64,000 nucleotides of DNA from Acinetobacter wuhouensis (GTDB lineage: Bacteria; Pseudomonadota; Gammaproteobacteria; Pseudomonadales; Moraxellaceae). Positions 47,949 to 58,240 of this stretch are shown piece after piece. The translations under genes and the position numbers were made by a program. Position 1 is the first letter of the stretch. Every line of letters begins with the position of its first letter. Location of the stretch: the NCBI RefSeq assembly GCF_001696605.3, contig NZ_CP031716.1, positions 682,001 through 746,000 on the forward strand, written 5' to 3'. The notes beneath the pieces are model-generated. The model ran no database searches and had not been told where the DNA came from. It was given only the letters and a program-made list of their open reading frames with translations.

Positions 47949-48518
47949 ATGGGTGCAAATTCTGCGCAAATTTTTGGCATTATCATTAACGTAGCGATTT
48001 TGCTCGTATTCTTTCGTTTTTTAATGCAGTTGGCGATGGTCAGTCCATACAATCCAGTGGTTTTGTCGACGGTCAGAGCAACTAAAATTGTGGATATGTT
48101 TAGCCGAATTTTCCCAACTTTGGCGAAAGGTCGTGTAAATACTGCTGCTTTGGTTTTAGTCGTTGTTCTATATCTGCTGAAGATTTTTGGCATGATGTAC
48201 TTGCAAGGTGCGATACCGAATAGCCCTGTGCATTTAATTATTTTGACTTTTGTGACGATGATTCAGGATTTGATTCGTTTCTGCCGTTATTTAATTTTTG
48301 CAACGATTATCTTAAGTTGGGTGGTGATGTTTACACAGTCACGTTCACCTTATATTGAAGTGATTCAAGAGCTTGCTGAACCATTATTGGCGCCATTTCG
48401 TCGTATTATGCCCAATATGGGGATGATTGATTTATCTCCGATCTTGGCATTCCTAGCACTCTATGTTGCTGAAATCCTGATGAATGAAGTCGCTAAGGTT
48501 TTATTGACTGGCTTGTAA
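47949..48518 (+). CDS. yggT: YggT-family membrane protein
   Basis: A 189-aa protein with two YggT repeats, each with membrane helices and the motif LAEPLLAPFRRIMPNMGMID in the second. It resembles YggT/Ycf19 proteins tied to osmotic or membrane integrity functions. It is probably co-transcribed with proC and ends at a terminator. Confidence 0.9.
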   Translation: MGANSAQIFGIIINVAILLVFFRFLMQLAMVSPYNPVVLSTVRATKIVDMFSRIFPTLAKGRVNTAALVLVVVLYLLKIFGMMYLQGAIPNSPVHLIILTFVTMIQDLIRFCRYLIFATIILSWVVMFTQSRSPYIEVIQELAEPLLAPFRRIMPNMGMIDLSPILAFLALYVAEILMNEVAKVLLTGL

Positions 48519-48535
48519 TAGATTGGTTGGAAAAG

Positions 48536-48560
48536 AAAGGACTCGAAGGAGTCCTTTTTT
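48536..48560 (+). terminator. Terminator after yggT
   Basis: AAAGGACTC-GAAG-GAGTCCTTT with T-run; perfect 9-bp stem. Confidence 0.9.
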
Positions 48561-48621
48561 ATTGCTTAGAATTGATGAAATGTATAGGTTGTTATGACTA
48601 CTAAAATATTTATTTAAAAAT

Positions 48622-48993
48622 ATGAAACTTGAAACCAATAATTTAAATGCGGAATTCTATTTAGCTTCATTAGCTCTAGGTATTCTAGAAGCGATGAAGC
48701 AGGGAGTTGTACATCCTGAAATCGGGGTTTGGTCATTAGGACGATTACAATGTTCACAACAGTTTGAAAACTCTCCAGTGTTATCCAATGATCTCAAATA
48801 TGTCATTGGATGTATGGACGAAATTACTACATGGGCTGAACTAGATCCACAAAATTGCTTTGGCAGACAACAGAAAATGATTGATGAGTTAAAATATAAA
48901 TGTTTGAATATTTTATTAAATTTAGATTATGAAAGTATGGGTTTAAGAATGTTGTTATCAATGGATGATCATGATTTGGATATTGAAGATTGA
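48622..48993 (+). CDS. Hypothetical protein, 123 aa
   Basis: A soluble, helical protein (LASLALGILEAMKQGVVHPE; WSLGRLQC) with a conserved-looking N-terminal half and an acidic C-terminus (MDDHDLDIED). No signal peptide or TM segment. No Shine-Dalgarno site before the ATG. A DUF3969-like relation is possible but I am not certain. Confidence 0.6.
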   Translation: MKLETNNLNAEFYLASLALGILEAMKQGVVHPEIGVWSLGRLQCSQQFENSPVLSNDLKYVIGCMDEITTWAELDPQNCFGRQQKMIDELKYKCLNILLNLDYESMGLRMLLSMDDHDLDIED

Positions 48994-49074
48994 TTTTATT
49001 GGAGGTTATAGGAAAGAGAGATACTTGTAATACTTCTCTTTCCTTATAAGGTTGTAGCTCTTATTTTTAAAGAT

Positions 49075-49112
49075 CACCTCTCCCTAACCCTCTCCTAAAA
49101 GGAGAGGGAACT
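49075..49112. repeat. Palindromic repeat next to polA
   Basis: ACCTCTCCCTAACCCTCTCC followed by TAAAAGGAGAGGGAAC is the inverse of the MITE core and lies 10 bp past the polA stop; it may help end polA transcription. Confidence 0.75.
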
Positions 49113-49122
49113 TACTCCAGAC

Positions 49123-51882
49123 TTAATGTGCCTCATCCCAGTTGTTGCCTTTACCAACTTCAACCACTAAAGGCACAGATAAAGTACATACTTTTTGCAT
49201 CACGTCTTTAATTTGTTCAGCCAACTGATCTGCAATGGCTTCATCGACTTCAAACACCAATTCATCGTGTACTTGCAATAATAATTTAGCTTGATCATTC
49301 GGTAGGATTTTAGCCACTTCAATCATGGCCATTTTAATAATTTCAGCAGCAGAACCTTGGAGTGGTGCATTAATTGCCGCACGTTCAGCTCCTTTACGTA
49401 CCATCATATTTCGTGCATCAATATCAGGTGTATATAAGCGACGACCTGTAATGGTTTCAACAAAGCCTTGTTCCAAAGCGACCTGACGCGTACGTTGCAT
49501 ATACTCATAAATGCCTGGATAGCGATGGAAATATTGCTTGATATAATCTTGCGATTCTTGACGTGTAAAACCAAGCTGACGAATCAAACCAAATTCTGAC
49601 ATACCATAAAGAAGACCGAAGTTGACTGCTTTAGCTTGACGACGTTGATCTGAAGTCACATCTTCCAGTGCTACACCCAAGACTTCTGAAGCTGTACGAC
49701 GATGGACATCTTGACCATGCTTAAAGGCATCGACTAAGGCATCATCTTGAGAGAAATGTGCCATTAAACGCAGTTCAATTTGAGAATAATCGGCTGCGAG
49801 CAGTACACGTCCTTTTGGAGCAATAAAGGCTTTACGGATTTGACGGCCAATTTCCTCACGAACTGGAATATTCTGTAAGTTTGGATCAGTCGATGATAAA
49901 CGCCCAGTCGCTGTTAATGCTTGGTGATAACTGGTATGCACACGATGAGTATCATTATTGGCTTGCTTTACTAAAGCTTCTGTATACGTGCTTTTGAGTT
50001 TGGTTAAGCCACGATATTCAATGATCAAAGCTGTAATTGGATGATCAATTTTTTCTAAAACAGCTTCCGAAGTACTGTATTGACCCGTTGCAGTTTTCTT
50101 ACCACCTTTTAAGCCGAGTTTTTCAAATAATACTTCACCGACTTGTTTAGGTGAGGCAACATTGAATGATTCACCCGCAATTTCAATAATCTGATTTTCC
50201 AAATTTTGAATGGTTTCCGCAAAATCGACACTGAGTTGGTCTAAGAAAGTTAAATCTAGCTCAATCCCATTTTCTTCCATTGTCGTTAAAACACTGGCAA
50301 CAGGCATTTCAATATTGTGCAAAATTCCGCTGAGTTCAGGAATTTCTTTCAGTTTGCGATCGAGAACTTCATAGAGGCGATAAGTGACATGGGCATCTTC
50401 AGCTGCATAATGTGCAGCCGTTTCAAGCTCAATTTGATTAAAGGTTTTTTGTTTTGCACCTTTACCTGCAACTTGTTCATAGGTTGTGGTCAAATGGCTA
50501 AGATAAACACGTGCCACATCATCCATACCATGACGTGTAGCTACAGCATTTAGTACATACGATGCCAACATCGTATCGAAATACCAACCTTGTAAATGGA
50601 TGCCGTGATTCTCAAAAATATGTGCATCGTATTTTAAATGATGTCCAATTTTCTCAACTTTTGGATCTTCTAAAATAGGTTTGATTTGCTGAATGATGAT
50701 TTCACGATTGAGTTGTTCAGGTGCACCTTCATAGTCATGCGCAAGCGGAACGTAATAAGCATCTTTAGCATCGAAAGCCACTGAAAAACCGACCATTTCA
50801 GCAACACGATAATCTAAACTTGTGGTTTCAGTATCAATTGCAAAACGCTTTTCAGTGCTTAAACGTTGGAATAATTTGTCCCAATCTGCTTGAGTCAAAA
50901 CGGTATGGTAATTTGCCTCACCTAAACGGTCATCAACACTCGAACTGATTGCTTGATCTGGTGTTGCTTCTGATACTTGTTCAGTTTTGGCAATTTCTTT
51001 CGTGGTTTGTTTATAGACTGAACTGTTTGGATTATTCGGATGATCAAGTGATTGTAATTGGTTACGGAACTCAAGTTCAGTATAGAGATTACGAAGCTTT
51101 TCAACATCTGGATCAGCCAGTTTTAAATCGTCATAAGTCAGATTTAAATCTAAGTCGATGACAATACTTGCAAGTTGGTGATCGAGTGCAATCCCTTCAA
51201 CATTGTCTTTAATATTTTGACCAATTTTGCCTTTGATATTGTTGACATTCTCTAAAATGCCACCAATTGAATCATATTCATTTAAAAGTTTTGCAGCCGT
51301 CTTTGCACCAACACCTGGCACACCACGAATACCATCAGAGGCATCGCCCATGAGGGTTAAATAATCAATAATTTGATCTGGACGCACGCCAAATTTTTCA
51401 ATGACACCATCCACATCCATAGGTTTATCTTTAAAGCTGTCTTCCAAGGTCACTTTGTCAGTGACAAGTTGAGCCATGTCTTTGTCACCTGTTGAAATCA
51501 AAACTTGATGACCAGCGGCTTCGGCACGTTTAGCTAAAGTCCCGATAATATCATCAGCTTCAGCACCCGGAAGCATGTGTAAAGGAATGCCCAGCGCACG
51601 AATTAATGCATGTAAATACGGAATTTGCTGAGAGAGCTCGTCAGGCATACTTGGACGATCACCTTTATAAATCGGTGATAACTCATGACGGAAAGTTGGC
51701 TCAGCGGTATCAAAAATTACAGCCATGTGCGTTGGCTGAACGCGACGCATCAATTTTTGAATTGCAGAAATTGCCCCACGAATCGCATTGGTTTGTAATC
51801 CAGTTGATGTGGTTAAAGGTGGGAGTGCGTGAAAGGCACGAAATAAAAAGTATGACCCATCGACCAATACAAATGGTGGCAT
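49123..51882 (-). CDS. polA: DNA polymerase I
   Basis: A 919-aa enzyme with 5'-3' flap nuclease (residues about 1-290: ISTGDKDMAQLV, GVPGVGAKTAAKLL), 3'-5' proofreading domain (AIDTETTS, YAAEDAHVTYRLYEVL) and polymerase domain (AADYSQIELRLMAH; RRQAKAVNFGLLYGMS; LQVHDELVFEV). The Exo I Asp and Glu and the Exo III Tyr/Asp are present; the Exo II segment reads GHHLKYDAHIF, with His where Asn is common. Full length. Used in repair and Okazaki fragment processing. Confidence 0.97.
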   Translation of the reverse strand: MPPFVLVDGSYFLFRAFHALPPLTTSTGLQTNAIRGAISAIQKLMRRVQPTHMAVIFDTAEPTFRHELSPIYKGDRPSMPDELSQQIPYLHALIRALGIPLHMLPGAEADDIIGTLAKRAEAAGHQVLISTGDKDMAQLVTDKVTLEDSFKDKPMDVDGVIEKFGVRPDQIIDYLTLMGDASDGIRGVPGVGAKTAAKLLNEYDSIGGILENVNNIKGKIGQNIKDNVEGIALDHQLASIVIDLDLNLTYDDLKLADPDVEKLRNLYTELEFRNQLQSLDHPNNPNSSVYKQTTKEIAKTEQVSEATPDQAISSSVDDRLGEANYHTVLTQADWDKLFQRLSTEKRFAIDTETTSLDYRVAEMVGFSVAFDAKDAYYVPLAHDYEGAPEQLNREIIIQQIKPILEDPKVEKIGHHLKYDAHIFENHGIHLQGWYFDTMLASYVLNAVATRHGMDDVARVYLSHLTTTYEQVAGKGAKQKTFNQIELETAAHYAAEDAHVTYRLYEVLDRKLKEIPELSGILHNIEMPVASVLTTMEENGIELDLTFLDQLSVDFAETIQNLENQIIEIAGESFNVASPKQVGEVLFEKLGLKGGKKTATGQYSTSEAVLEKIDHPITALIIEYRGLTKLKSTYTEALVKQANNDTHRVHTSYHQALTATGRLSSTDPNLQNIPVREEIGRQIRKAFIAPKGRVLLAADYSQIELRLMAHFSQDDALVDAFKHGQDVHRRTASEVLGVALEDVTSDQRRQAKAVNFGLLYGMSEFGLIRQLGFTRQESQDYIKQYFHRYPGIYEYMQRTRQVALEQGFVETITGRRLYTPDIDARNMMVRKGAERAAINAPLQGSAAEIIKMAMIEVAKILPNDQAKLLLQVHDELVFEVDEAIADQLAEQIKDVMQKVCTLSVPLVVEVGKGNNWDEAH

Positions 51883-52044
51883 TGAAAATTTCCTAATCCA
51901 AATAACCGCTTTATTGTACGTGATTTTTCGCTATTGCGAAGCGACAACGGTCATCCTTGTGTTACTGAATATCTGATGAATACATGCAATGTCATCACAT
52001 GACTGTTGTATCATCAAATGACTCAGGACAGAGAAAGAGCAAAT

Positions 52045-54768
52045 ATGCTGAAAGGGCAGAGTGAAATTCGCGTTATTTGGTTGATGATGCTGATGATTAT
52101 TGCAGTGAGTGCATGGTTTTTTGATACAAAAATCGTGACCTATATCTGTGGCTTGGCATTTGTCATGAGTGTGATGCACTACGTGGATGCAATTCAAAAT
52201 CCGATGCAAGAGATTGCTGCGCAAACTCGAATTCCTGTGCAGAATACCTCTAAAGTCCCGCTTTATATTTCTTCAATTGTTTCTGTCGTTGGATTAACTC
52301 TACATTTTAGTTGGTTGGTCGGTTTAGGTTTAACCGCTTGGATTTTCTTTTTTCTGCGATGGCTTAGACGTTTAGAGCGATATTTGACTCAAGTGCAAAC
52401 ACAATTACAGCGCTTACAGTCTTCAGCTGATTTACCATTTAAAACAGATAATCTAGCAAATCAATCTCTTCAACATGCTCAAATTGCTTCAGTAGATCGT
52501 TCGCCAACAGATAGCTTGATGACACAAGTTCGACAATGGATTTTTCAAGGCAATCCCGTGTTAAAAGTCGCCATCCTAGTTTTGGTGATCGGGACTGTGT
52601 TATTGCTGCGATTTGCAACGGAACATTGGCAACTGAGTCTGGCGGTTAAGCTCGCTATCGTTGCTTTGGTAAGTATTGGCATCACGGGATTAGGTTTTAT
52701 TTTACAGAGTAAAAATCATAGTTTTGCTTTGGCATTGGAAGGGCTAGGCTTGGCAGGGCTTTTTCTGACTTTATTCTTTGCCTATTACAATCAAGTGATT
52801 CCTAATATTTTCATCGCAGGAATATGTTTTGCGGTCATCATGCTGGTGACTTTGGGATTAAGTCTAAAACAGCAAAGTATCGAATTGGCTTTAATGGCAA
52901 TGCTGATTGCCTATGTTGCGCCTTTTACTTTACCTATTCGTAGTGCAACAGCAACCGAGCTAGTTGCCTATTATTTGGTGATTAATATTGCGATTGCGAT
53001 ATTGAGTACACTGCGACCTTGGAAATACCTGAATCAAATTGGTTTTTTAGTGACCGCTATTGTTGGCGGGGCTTATACTTTTTATCATGGTTATGCACAA
53101 GAAAAATCACGATTAACGCTTTTGGTTGTGGCACATATTGCAATCTTTGTCTGGCTTGGATTTCGCTTTAGTCAATTGATTGCGAAACAGGATCTAGAAC
53201 AATTCAAATTGAAACCTAGCCTAGATATTGCGTTAATTTTCGGTGCACCAATCATCGGTTTTCTGTGCTTATATTTGATGTATTTTCATCAAGAATGGCA
53301 TCTAGCCAGTTTTAGTTTGGCTTTTTCTATTGTTTTCACCATTATTTATCAACTTTCAAAACGGAATCAATCCATTCAGTTGATTTCTCAAAGCTATTTT
53401 AGTTTGGCTTTGATTTTCCTCGCTTTAATTCCACCAATTCTTTTGCATGGGCAATGGAGTGTTGTCGGTTGGGCAACTGAAGGTTTGTTGATATTTGCTT
53501 TTGCACTATATCAACAATCCAATATTAGCCGTTATATGGCTATGTCATTGCTGATCGTTGCAGGATGTTCGAGTCTGTATTATTTGGTTGAATTGGCAAA
53601 TTTTCCAACCACCATGTATTGGTGCTTAAGTCTAAGTTATGTTGCTGTCGTAGTTTTAGCCAATAGTTGTGTTGAGTTTCAAAAGCAAATTAGTGCGATG
53701 ACAACCTTATTTTTAAGTGTGTTAATGCTGTCTGCAACTGCGATGATGCTGTATTTATTATTGGATTATTTTGAAGGTGATCATCAATATATTTATAGTT
53801 TACTGGTTCTGAGTTTTGGCTATTTAGTCTTGAATGAAGTGTTATTAAAGCTTCAAGCCGCTTGGACATGGCTCATTCCTAAATGGATTGGTGTTATTCC
53901 TCTGTATGTTTTTGCGCTGATTCTCATTCTAGATATCAGCCAAAATGGTGTGTTAGTTTGGACAAATTCTGTAGAACGATGGGGCATGCTTGTTTCAGGG
54001 TTATTATTAACACGGATTTGGTTAAGACCTTTACGTGGAATTCGCCTTGAAAATGAATGGGTGAGTTTGGGCGTTTTAACCAGTCTTAATCTTGCCAGTT
54101 TAAGTTTGATTCCGAGTATGCCTTATATCAGTGTGGTGATTTTACCGTTACTATTCTGTGGATGGTGTTTCTTTCAAAAGAATGCTGAATGGGCGATGTT
54201 TTGGCAAACACGTAGCAGTTTAGCGTTGATGTTGCTGTGGATGGTTTGTTCGCAATTATTTTCGCAACAAGCATTTCAAGCCTATTTATTACCTATACTG
54301 AATCCATTCGATGCGGTGAGCATTGCAATATTGATCGGTTTTTTATGGATGCTAAATTTACAAGTCAAGCAACAATATCAACAAGGCATGGATCAAGGGA
54401 TTTTGGCGGTACTTTCTGTACTTAGCGTGTTGTGGCTCAGCAGTTATATTTTACTGCGTGCTTTGCATGTGTATTTTGCGACACCGTATAACGATTTAAG
54501 TTTGTGGCAAGATGCAACATTACAACTGAGTTTAACTTTGCTGTGGGTCAGTTTGGCTTTTATTGCCATGAGTTATGCAACTCGAAAAGTTATTCGCCCT
54601 TTGTGGATTTTAGGTGGCAGTATTCTTGTCATTGTGACATTGAAATTGGTGTTATTTGATCTTTCTCATATAGGAACTTTAACACGTGTGATTTCTTTCT
54701 TGGGTGCTGGTTTTATTATGTTAATTATTGCTTATATTGCACCAATTCCAGAGCTAAAAGAAAATTAA
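52045..54768 (+). CDS. DUF2339 large membrane protein
   Basis: A 907-aa protein with more than 20 hydrophobic segments, matching the DUF2339 family (long runs of TM helices after an N-terminal coiled coil with FLRWLRRLERYLTQVQTQLQ). The ATG at 52045 follows AAGAG; an ATG at 52018 and a TTG at 52006 are alternatives with poorer sites. The function is unknown. It shares a terminator with the convergent thiolase gene. Confidence 0.82.
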   Translation: MLKGQSEIRVIWLMMLMIIAVSAWFFDTKIVTYICGLAFVMSVMHYVDAIQNPMQEIAAQTRIPVQNTSKVPLYISSIVSVVGLTLHFSWLVGLGLTAWIFFFLRWLRRLERYLTQVQTQLQRLQSSADLPFKTDNLANQSLQHAQIASVDRSPTDSLMTQVRQWIFQGNPVLKVAILVLVIGTVLLLRFATEHWQLSLAVKLAIVALVSIGITGLGFILQSKNHSFALALEGLGLAGLFLTLFFAYYNQVIPNIFIAGICFAVIMLVTLGLSLKQQSIELALMAMLIAYVAPFTLPIRSATATELVAYYLVINIAIAILSTLRPWKYLNQIGFLVTAIVGGAYTFYHGYAQEKSRLTLLVVAHIAIFVWLGFRFSQLIAKQDLEQFKLKPSLDIALIFGAPIIGFLCLYLMYFHQEWHLASFSLAFSIVFTIIYQLSKRNQSIQLISQSYFSLALIFLALIPPILLHGQWSVVGWATEGLLIFAFALYQQSNISRYMAMSLLIVAGCSSLYYLVELANFPTTMYWCLSLSYVAVVVLANSCVEFQKQISAMTTLFLSVLMLSATAMMLYLLLDYFEGDHQYIYSLLVLSFGYLVLNEVLLKLQAAWTWLIPKWIGVIPLYVFALILILDISQNGVLVWTNSVERWGMLVSGLLLTRIWLRPLRGIRLENEWVSLGVLTSLNLASLSLIPSMPYISVVILPLLFCGWCFFQKNAEWAMFWQTRSSLALMLLWMVCSQLFSQQAFQAYLLPILNPFDAVSIAILIGFLWMLNLQVKQQYQQGMDQGILAVLSVLSVLWLSSYILLRALHVYFATPYNDLSLWQDATLQLSLTLLWVSLAFIAMSYATRKVIRPLWILGGSILVIVTLKLVLFDLSHIGTLTRVISFLGAGFIMLIIAYIAPIPELKEN

Positions 54769-54791
54769 GTCGTTGTGATAATAGATAAAAC

Positions 54792-54823
54792 AAAAAAGCA
54801 TCTAGAGGTCTAGATGCTTTTTT
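54792..54823. terminator. Bidirectional terminator
   Basis: AAAAAAGCATCTAG-AGGT-CTAGATGCTTTTTT, perfect 14-bp stem, between two convergent genes. Confidence 0.93.
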
Positions 54824-54838
54824 GATGGATTGAAAATA

Positions 54839-56014
54839 TTAAAGAATTTCAATTGCAACCGCTGTTGCTTCACCACCACCGATACACAATGCCGCAATAC
54901 CTTTTTTACCGCCTGTGCGTTTTAAAGCATGGATCAGAGTTAAAATAATGCGTGAGCCTGTTGAACCGACTGGGTGACCTAATGCACATGCGCCACCATT
55001 GATATTGACTTTTTCAGCATCTAGTTTGAATTCATCCATTGGACACATAGTCACCATAGCAAAAGCTTCATTGATTTCCCAAAGGTCAACGTCTTGAGCA
55101 TCCCAACCCGTTTTATTTAACACTTTTTGGATTGCGCCAACAGGTGCGATGGTAAATTCAGAAGGATGTTGTGAATTTGATGCATAAGCGACAATTTTCG
55201 CCAAAGGATTTAAACCTTTTGATGCAGCATGTTCAGCAGAAGTTAGCACTAAAGCTGATGCACCGTCTGAAATTGAGCTGGCATTTGCTGCTGTAATTGT
55301 TCCATCTTTTGCAAAAGCAGGGCGTAAAGTTGGAATTTTTTCAATATTGGCATTAAACGGTTGTTCATCTTGGTCAACAACCACATCACCTTTACGACCA
55401 GAAATGGTTACAGGCACGATCTCATCTTTAAACCAACCTTCGGTAATGGCCTTTTGTGCACGTTGTAAAGAACGAATCGCAAAATCATCCATTTGTTGGC
55501 GGGTATAGCCTTTGTTATTAGCCATATCTTGAGCAAAAGAACCCATTAAGCGACCTGTTTCAGCATCTTCTAGACCATCAAAGAACATATGGTCTTTCAC
55601 TTCGCCGTGACCCATACGGAAACCGCCACGTGCTTTTGGAAGTAAATAAGGTGCATTGGTCATGGATTCCATACCACCTGCAACAATCACTTCTGCCGAG
55701 CCAGCTTTGATCGCATCAGCAGCTTGCATCACTGCTTTCATACCAGAACCACATAATTTGTTAATGGTGACTGCACCGGTAGAATCAGGTAAACCCGCTT
55801 TACGCATGGCTTGACGCGCAGGACCCTGTTTTAAGCCTGCTGGAAGTACACAACCCATAATGACTTCTTGAACATCACTTGCTTGTAATCCAGAACGAGT
55901 AATGGCTTCTTTGATTGATGCAGCACCCAGTTCAGGGGCAGTTGCACTCGCAAGACTACCTTGAAAGCCACCCATTGCAGTACGTGCACCATTGACAATT
56001 ACGATGTCAGTCAT
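54839..56014 (-). CDS. Acetyl-CoA C-acetyltransferase (thiolase)
   Basis: A 391-aa thiolase with the nucleophilic Cys in NKLCGSGMKAVM, the INEAFA motif, GGACALGHPVGSTGSR (catalytic His) and CIGGGEATA (second Cys). It condenses or cleaves acetoacetyl-CoA or longer 3-ketoacyl-CoA. GGAG upstream supports the ATG at 56014; the TTG at 56029 lies on that site. It stands alone, not next to fadB, so a biosynthetic (AtoB/PhaA) or ketone role is as likely as beta-oxidation. Confidence 0.92.
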   Translation of the reverse strand: MTDIVIVNGARTAMGGFQGSLASATAPELGAASIKEAITRSGLQASDVQEVIMGCVLPAGLKQGPARQAMRKAGLPDSTGAVTINKLCGSGMKAVMQAADAIKAGSAEVIVAGGMESMTNAPYLLPKARGGFRMGHGEVKDHMFFDGLEDAETGRLMGSFAQDMANNKGYTRQQMDDFAIRSLQRAQKAITEGWFKDEIVPVTISGRKGDVVVDQDEQPFNANIEKIPTLRPAFAKDGTITAANASSISDGASALVLTSAEHAASKGLNPLAKIVAYASNSQHPSEFTIAPVGAIQKVLNKTGWDAQDVDLWEINEAFAMVTMCPMDEFKLDAEKVNINGGACALGHPVGSTGSRIILTLIHALKRTGGKKGIAALCIGGGEATAVAIEIL

Positions 56015-56155
56015 TGTTCTAAGCTCCAATTGATTATTCTGAGAATGTATCCAAACTTAAGCAGTATATAAAAATAAATTGGAGAATAAAGTCTATTCAG
56101 CCAAGAATAGTGGACTAAACAGGTCAGTTTTTTGAAAATTAATTACATTCAATTC

Positions 56156-56191
56156 ACAAACACAGATCAATTAACAAACACAGATCAATTA
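56156..56191. repeat. Two perfect 18-bp tandem repeats
   Basis: ACAAACACAGATCAATTA occurs twice in a row, and the second copy contains the stop codon of the pilin gene. The copies are identical, so this is a recent duplication. Confidence 0.9.
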
Positions 56192-56716
56192 ACAGGCATA
56201 GCTCTCGACTCTTAATAACCCCGTTTTGGGAAGGGCGAATCGACGGTGTAATGAGGAAGCGTGCTGACTACAATAATAAAAACTTCCGAAAGAGCTACGC
56301 GGTAGTCCAGTATCTCCTTGAAAGGTTAATACTTTGGTACTTGTAACACCCCCATCCCAAGTCAGTGAACCATATTTAAGTTTTGTATCTACAACGCTAT
56401 GGATTCTTTCATCTGGGTCTACTTGTTGATTGCTATTGAGGTCACTGAACATGATTATGCCTGTATTCCATTGATCATTGGCACATTGAGTTGCATTGGC
56501 AGATGAACAAATCACAATGATAGAATGGTAAGTGACAGCATTACTTTTTGCAGATTGGTTGAGGGTGTGAATGAGTGCTGTAATGTGATTTAACTCTTGT
56601 TTCGCTTTGAAATTTAAATATGAGGGAAATGCTAAAGTTGCAAGAATGGTTAGAATTGAAATAGTGACAATCAATTCTACAAGCGTGAAAGCTTGCTCTT
56701 TACAATAAGAATACAT
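56189..56716 (-). CDS. Type IV pilin-like minor pseudopilin (FimT/GspH type)
   Basis: A 175-aa protein with a type IV prepilin-like N-terminus, EQAFTLVELIVTISILTILA. The residue before Phe is Ala instead of the usual Gly, and Glu5 is present. The rest resembles FimT/GspH-type minor pilins (DLNSNQQVDPDERI; LTWDG; TFQGDTGLPRSSFGSFYYC). No other pilus gene is near. The tandem duplication at its 3' end touches the stop codon. Assembly in type IV pili or type II secretion is inferred from family. Confidence 0.82.
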   Translation of the reverse strand: MYSYCKEQAFTLVELIVTISILTILATLAFPSYLNFKAKQELNHITALIHTLNQSAKSNAVTYHSIIVICSSANATQCANDQWNTGIIMFSDLNSNQQVDPDERIHSVVDTKLKYGSLTWDGGVTSTKVLTFQGDTGLPRSSFGSFYYCSQHASSLHRRFALPKTGLLRVESYAC

Positions 56717-57091
56717 GTGTTAATCTTCGTTTAAGTATTGTTTTTTATTTGAAAAATAATAATTTTTCTTATAAATTTAAATGAATTGCGTATAGTGGAA
56801 AAAAAATATTACTATCGCTTTCTTTTGCTGTTAAAATACTAGCAAGTAAAAGATAAGCTATTCGCAGAAAAAAATTGAGTAAAAAGTTACCGAATTACAA
56901 CGGAAATTGTAAGTAATTTTGTCAATAATTTACTTGATTAAAGTTATCAAGCACTTGGAAAAAGCCTCAAGTGTTTGTATGATTCAACGTGAGTAGCTTA
57001 AAAATAATACTGGGGTATTAAGTTTATCTCGGATAAGCCAAAAAATTTTAGGCTAAGCTTGAACAACAATTGTTATCTCTGGAGGATATCC
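56717..57091. other. ompA upstream region
   Basis: 375 bp without a gene, holding the ompA promoter and a long structured leader. TTATC-TCG-GATAA near 57027 and AGCC/GGCT around an A/T-rich loop form hairpins before the ribosome site. Stable 5' leaders are typical of abundant porin mRNAs. Confidence 0.6.
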
Positions 57092-58123
57092 ATGAAATTG
57101 AGTCGTATCGCACTTGCTATGCTTGTTGCTGCTCCATTCGCTGCTGCTAATGCTGGCGTAACTGTTACACCTTTACTAGTTGGTTACACTTTCCAAGACT
57201 CTCAACACAATAACGGTGGTGATAAAGGTGAGTTAACTAACGGTCCTGAGCTACAAGACGATTTATTCGTTGGTGCTGCTTTAGGTGTTGAGCTTACTCC
57301 ATGGTTAGGTTTTGAGGCTGAATATAACCAAGTTAAAGGTGATCTTGACGGTACTGGCGTAGCTGGTTCTGAATACAAACAAACTCAAATCAACGGTAAC
57401 TTCTATGCTACTTCTGATTTGATCACTAAAAACTATGACAGCAAAATCAAGCCATACGTATTATTAGGTGCTGGTCACTATAAATACAAACTTGATGACA
57501 TGTCTTACCACAACAACGAAGAAGGTACTTTAGGTAACGCTGGTGTTGGTGCTTTCTGGCGCTTAAACGATGCTTTATCTCTTCGTACAGAAGCTCGTGG
57601 TACTTATAACTTCGACGAAAAATTCTGGAACTATACTGCACTTGCAGGTCTTAACGTAGTTCTTGGTGGTCACTTGAAACCTGCTGCTCCTGTAGTAGAA
57701 GTTGCTCCAGTTGCTCCAGTTGTTCCAGCTCCAGTTGAACCAGCTCCTCAACCACAAGTTGAAGATCTACAAATGGAACTTCGCGTATTCTTTGATACAA
57801 ACAAATCAAACATCAAAGATCAATACAAACCAGAAGTTGCTAAAGTAGCTGATGCATTATCTGCGTTCCCGAATGCGACTGCTCGTATCGAAGGTCACAC
57901 AGATAACACTGGTCCACGTAAATTGAACGAACGTTTATCTTTAGCTCGTGCTAACTCTGTTAAATCAGCGCTAGTAAGCGAATATAATGTTGATGCTTCT
58001 CGTTTGACTACTCAAGGTTTTGCATGGGATCAACCGATCGCTGACAACAAAACTAAAGAAGGTCGTGCTATGAACCGTCGCGTATTCGCTACGATCACTG
58101 GTAGCCGTACTGTAACTAAATAA
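57092..58123 (+). CDS. ompA: Outer membrane protein OmpA
   Basis: A 343-aa porin with a 22-aa signal peptide ([20 protein letters not shown], cut before GVTVTP), an eight-strand barrel, an Ala/Pro/Val linker ([19 protein letters not shown]) and a peptidoglycan-binding OmpA_C domain ([42 protein letters not shown]) containing the conserved Asp and Arg. GGAGG six nt upstream is a strong ribosome site. It is the main porin and a virulence factor in Acinetobacter. Confidence 0.98.
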   Translation: MKLSRIALAMLVAAPFAAANAGVTVTPLLVGYTFQDSQHNNGGDKGELTNGPELQDDLFVGAALGVELTPWLGFEAEYNQVKGDLDGTGVAGSEYKQTQINGNFYATSDLITKNYDSKIKPYVLLGAGHYKYKLDDMSYHNNEEGTLGNAGVGAFWRLNDALSLRTEARGTYNFDEKFWNYTALAGLNVVLGGHLKPAAPVVEVAPVAPVVPAPVEPAPQPQVEDLQMELRVFFDTNKSNIKDQYKPEVAKVADALSAFPNATARIEGHTDNTGPRKLNERLSLARANSVKSALVSEYNVDASRLTTQGFAWDQPIADNKTKEGRAMNRRVFATITGSRTVTK

Positions 58124-58140
58124 TTTGTTATTTAGTTTAA

Positions 58141-58168
58141 AAAAAGCGACTCAATAGAGTCGCTTTTT
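58141..58168 (+). terminator. Terminator after ompA
   Basis: AAAAAGCGACTC-AATA-GAGTCGCTTTTT, perfect 12-bp stem. Confidence 0.93.
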
Positions 58169-58240
58169 TAATGGAAATATCTATAATTAAAATTATGCTA
58201 AATAATAATTGAATGTAAAATTAATAATTAAAGGTTAACA

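Noticed and set aside
56717..57091. Possible small gene before ompA
   Set aside because: All frames are short and broken; the region fits a promoter and mRNA leader.
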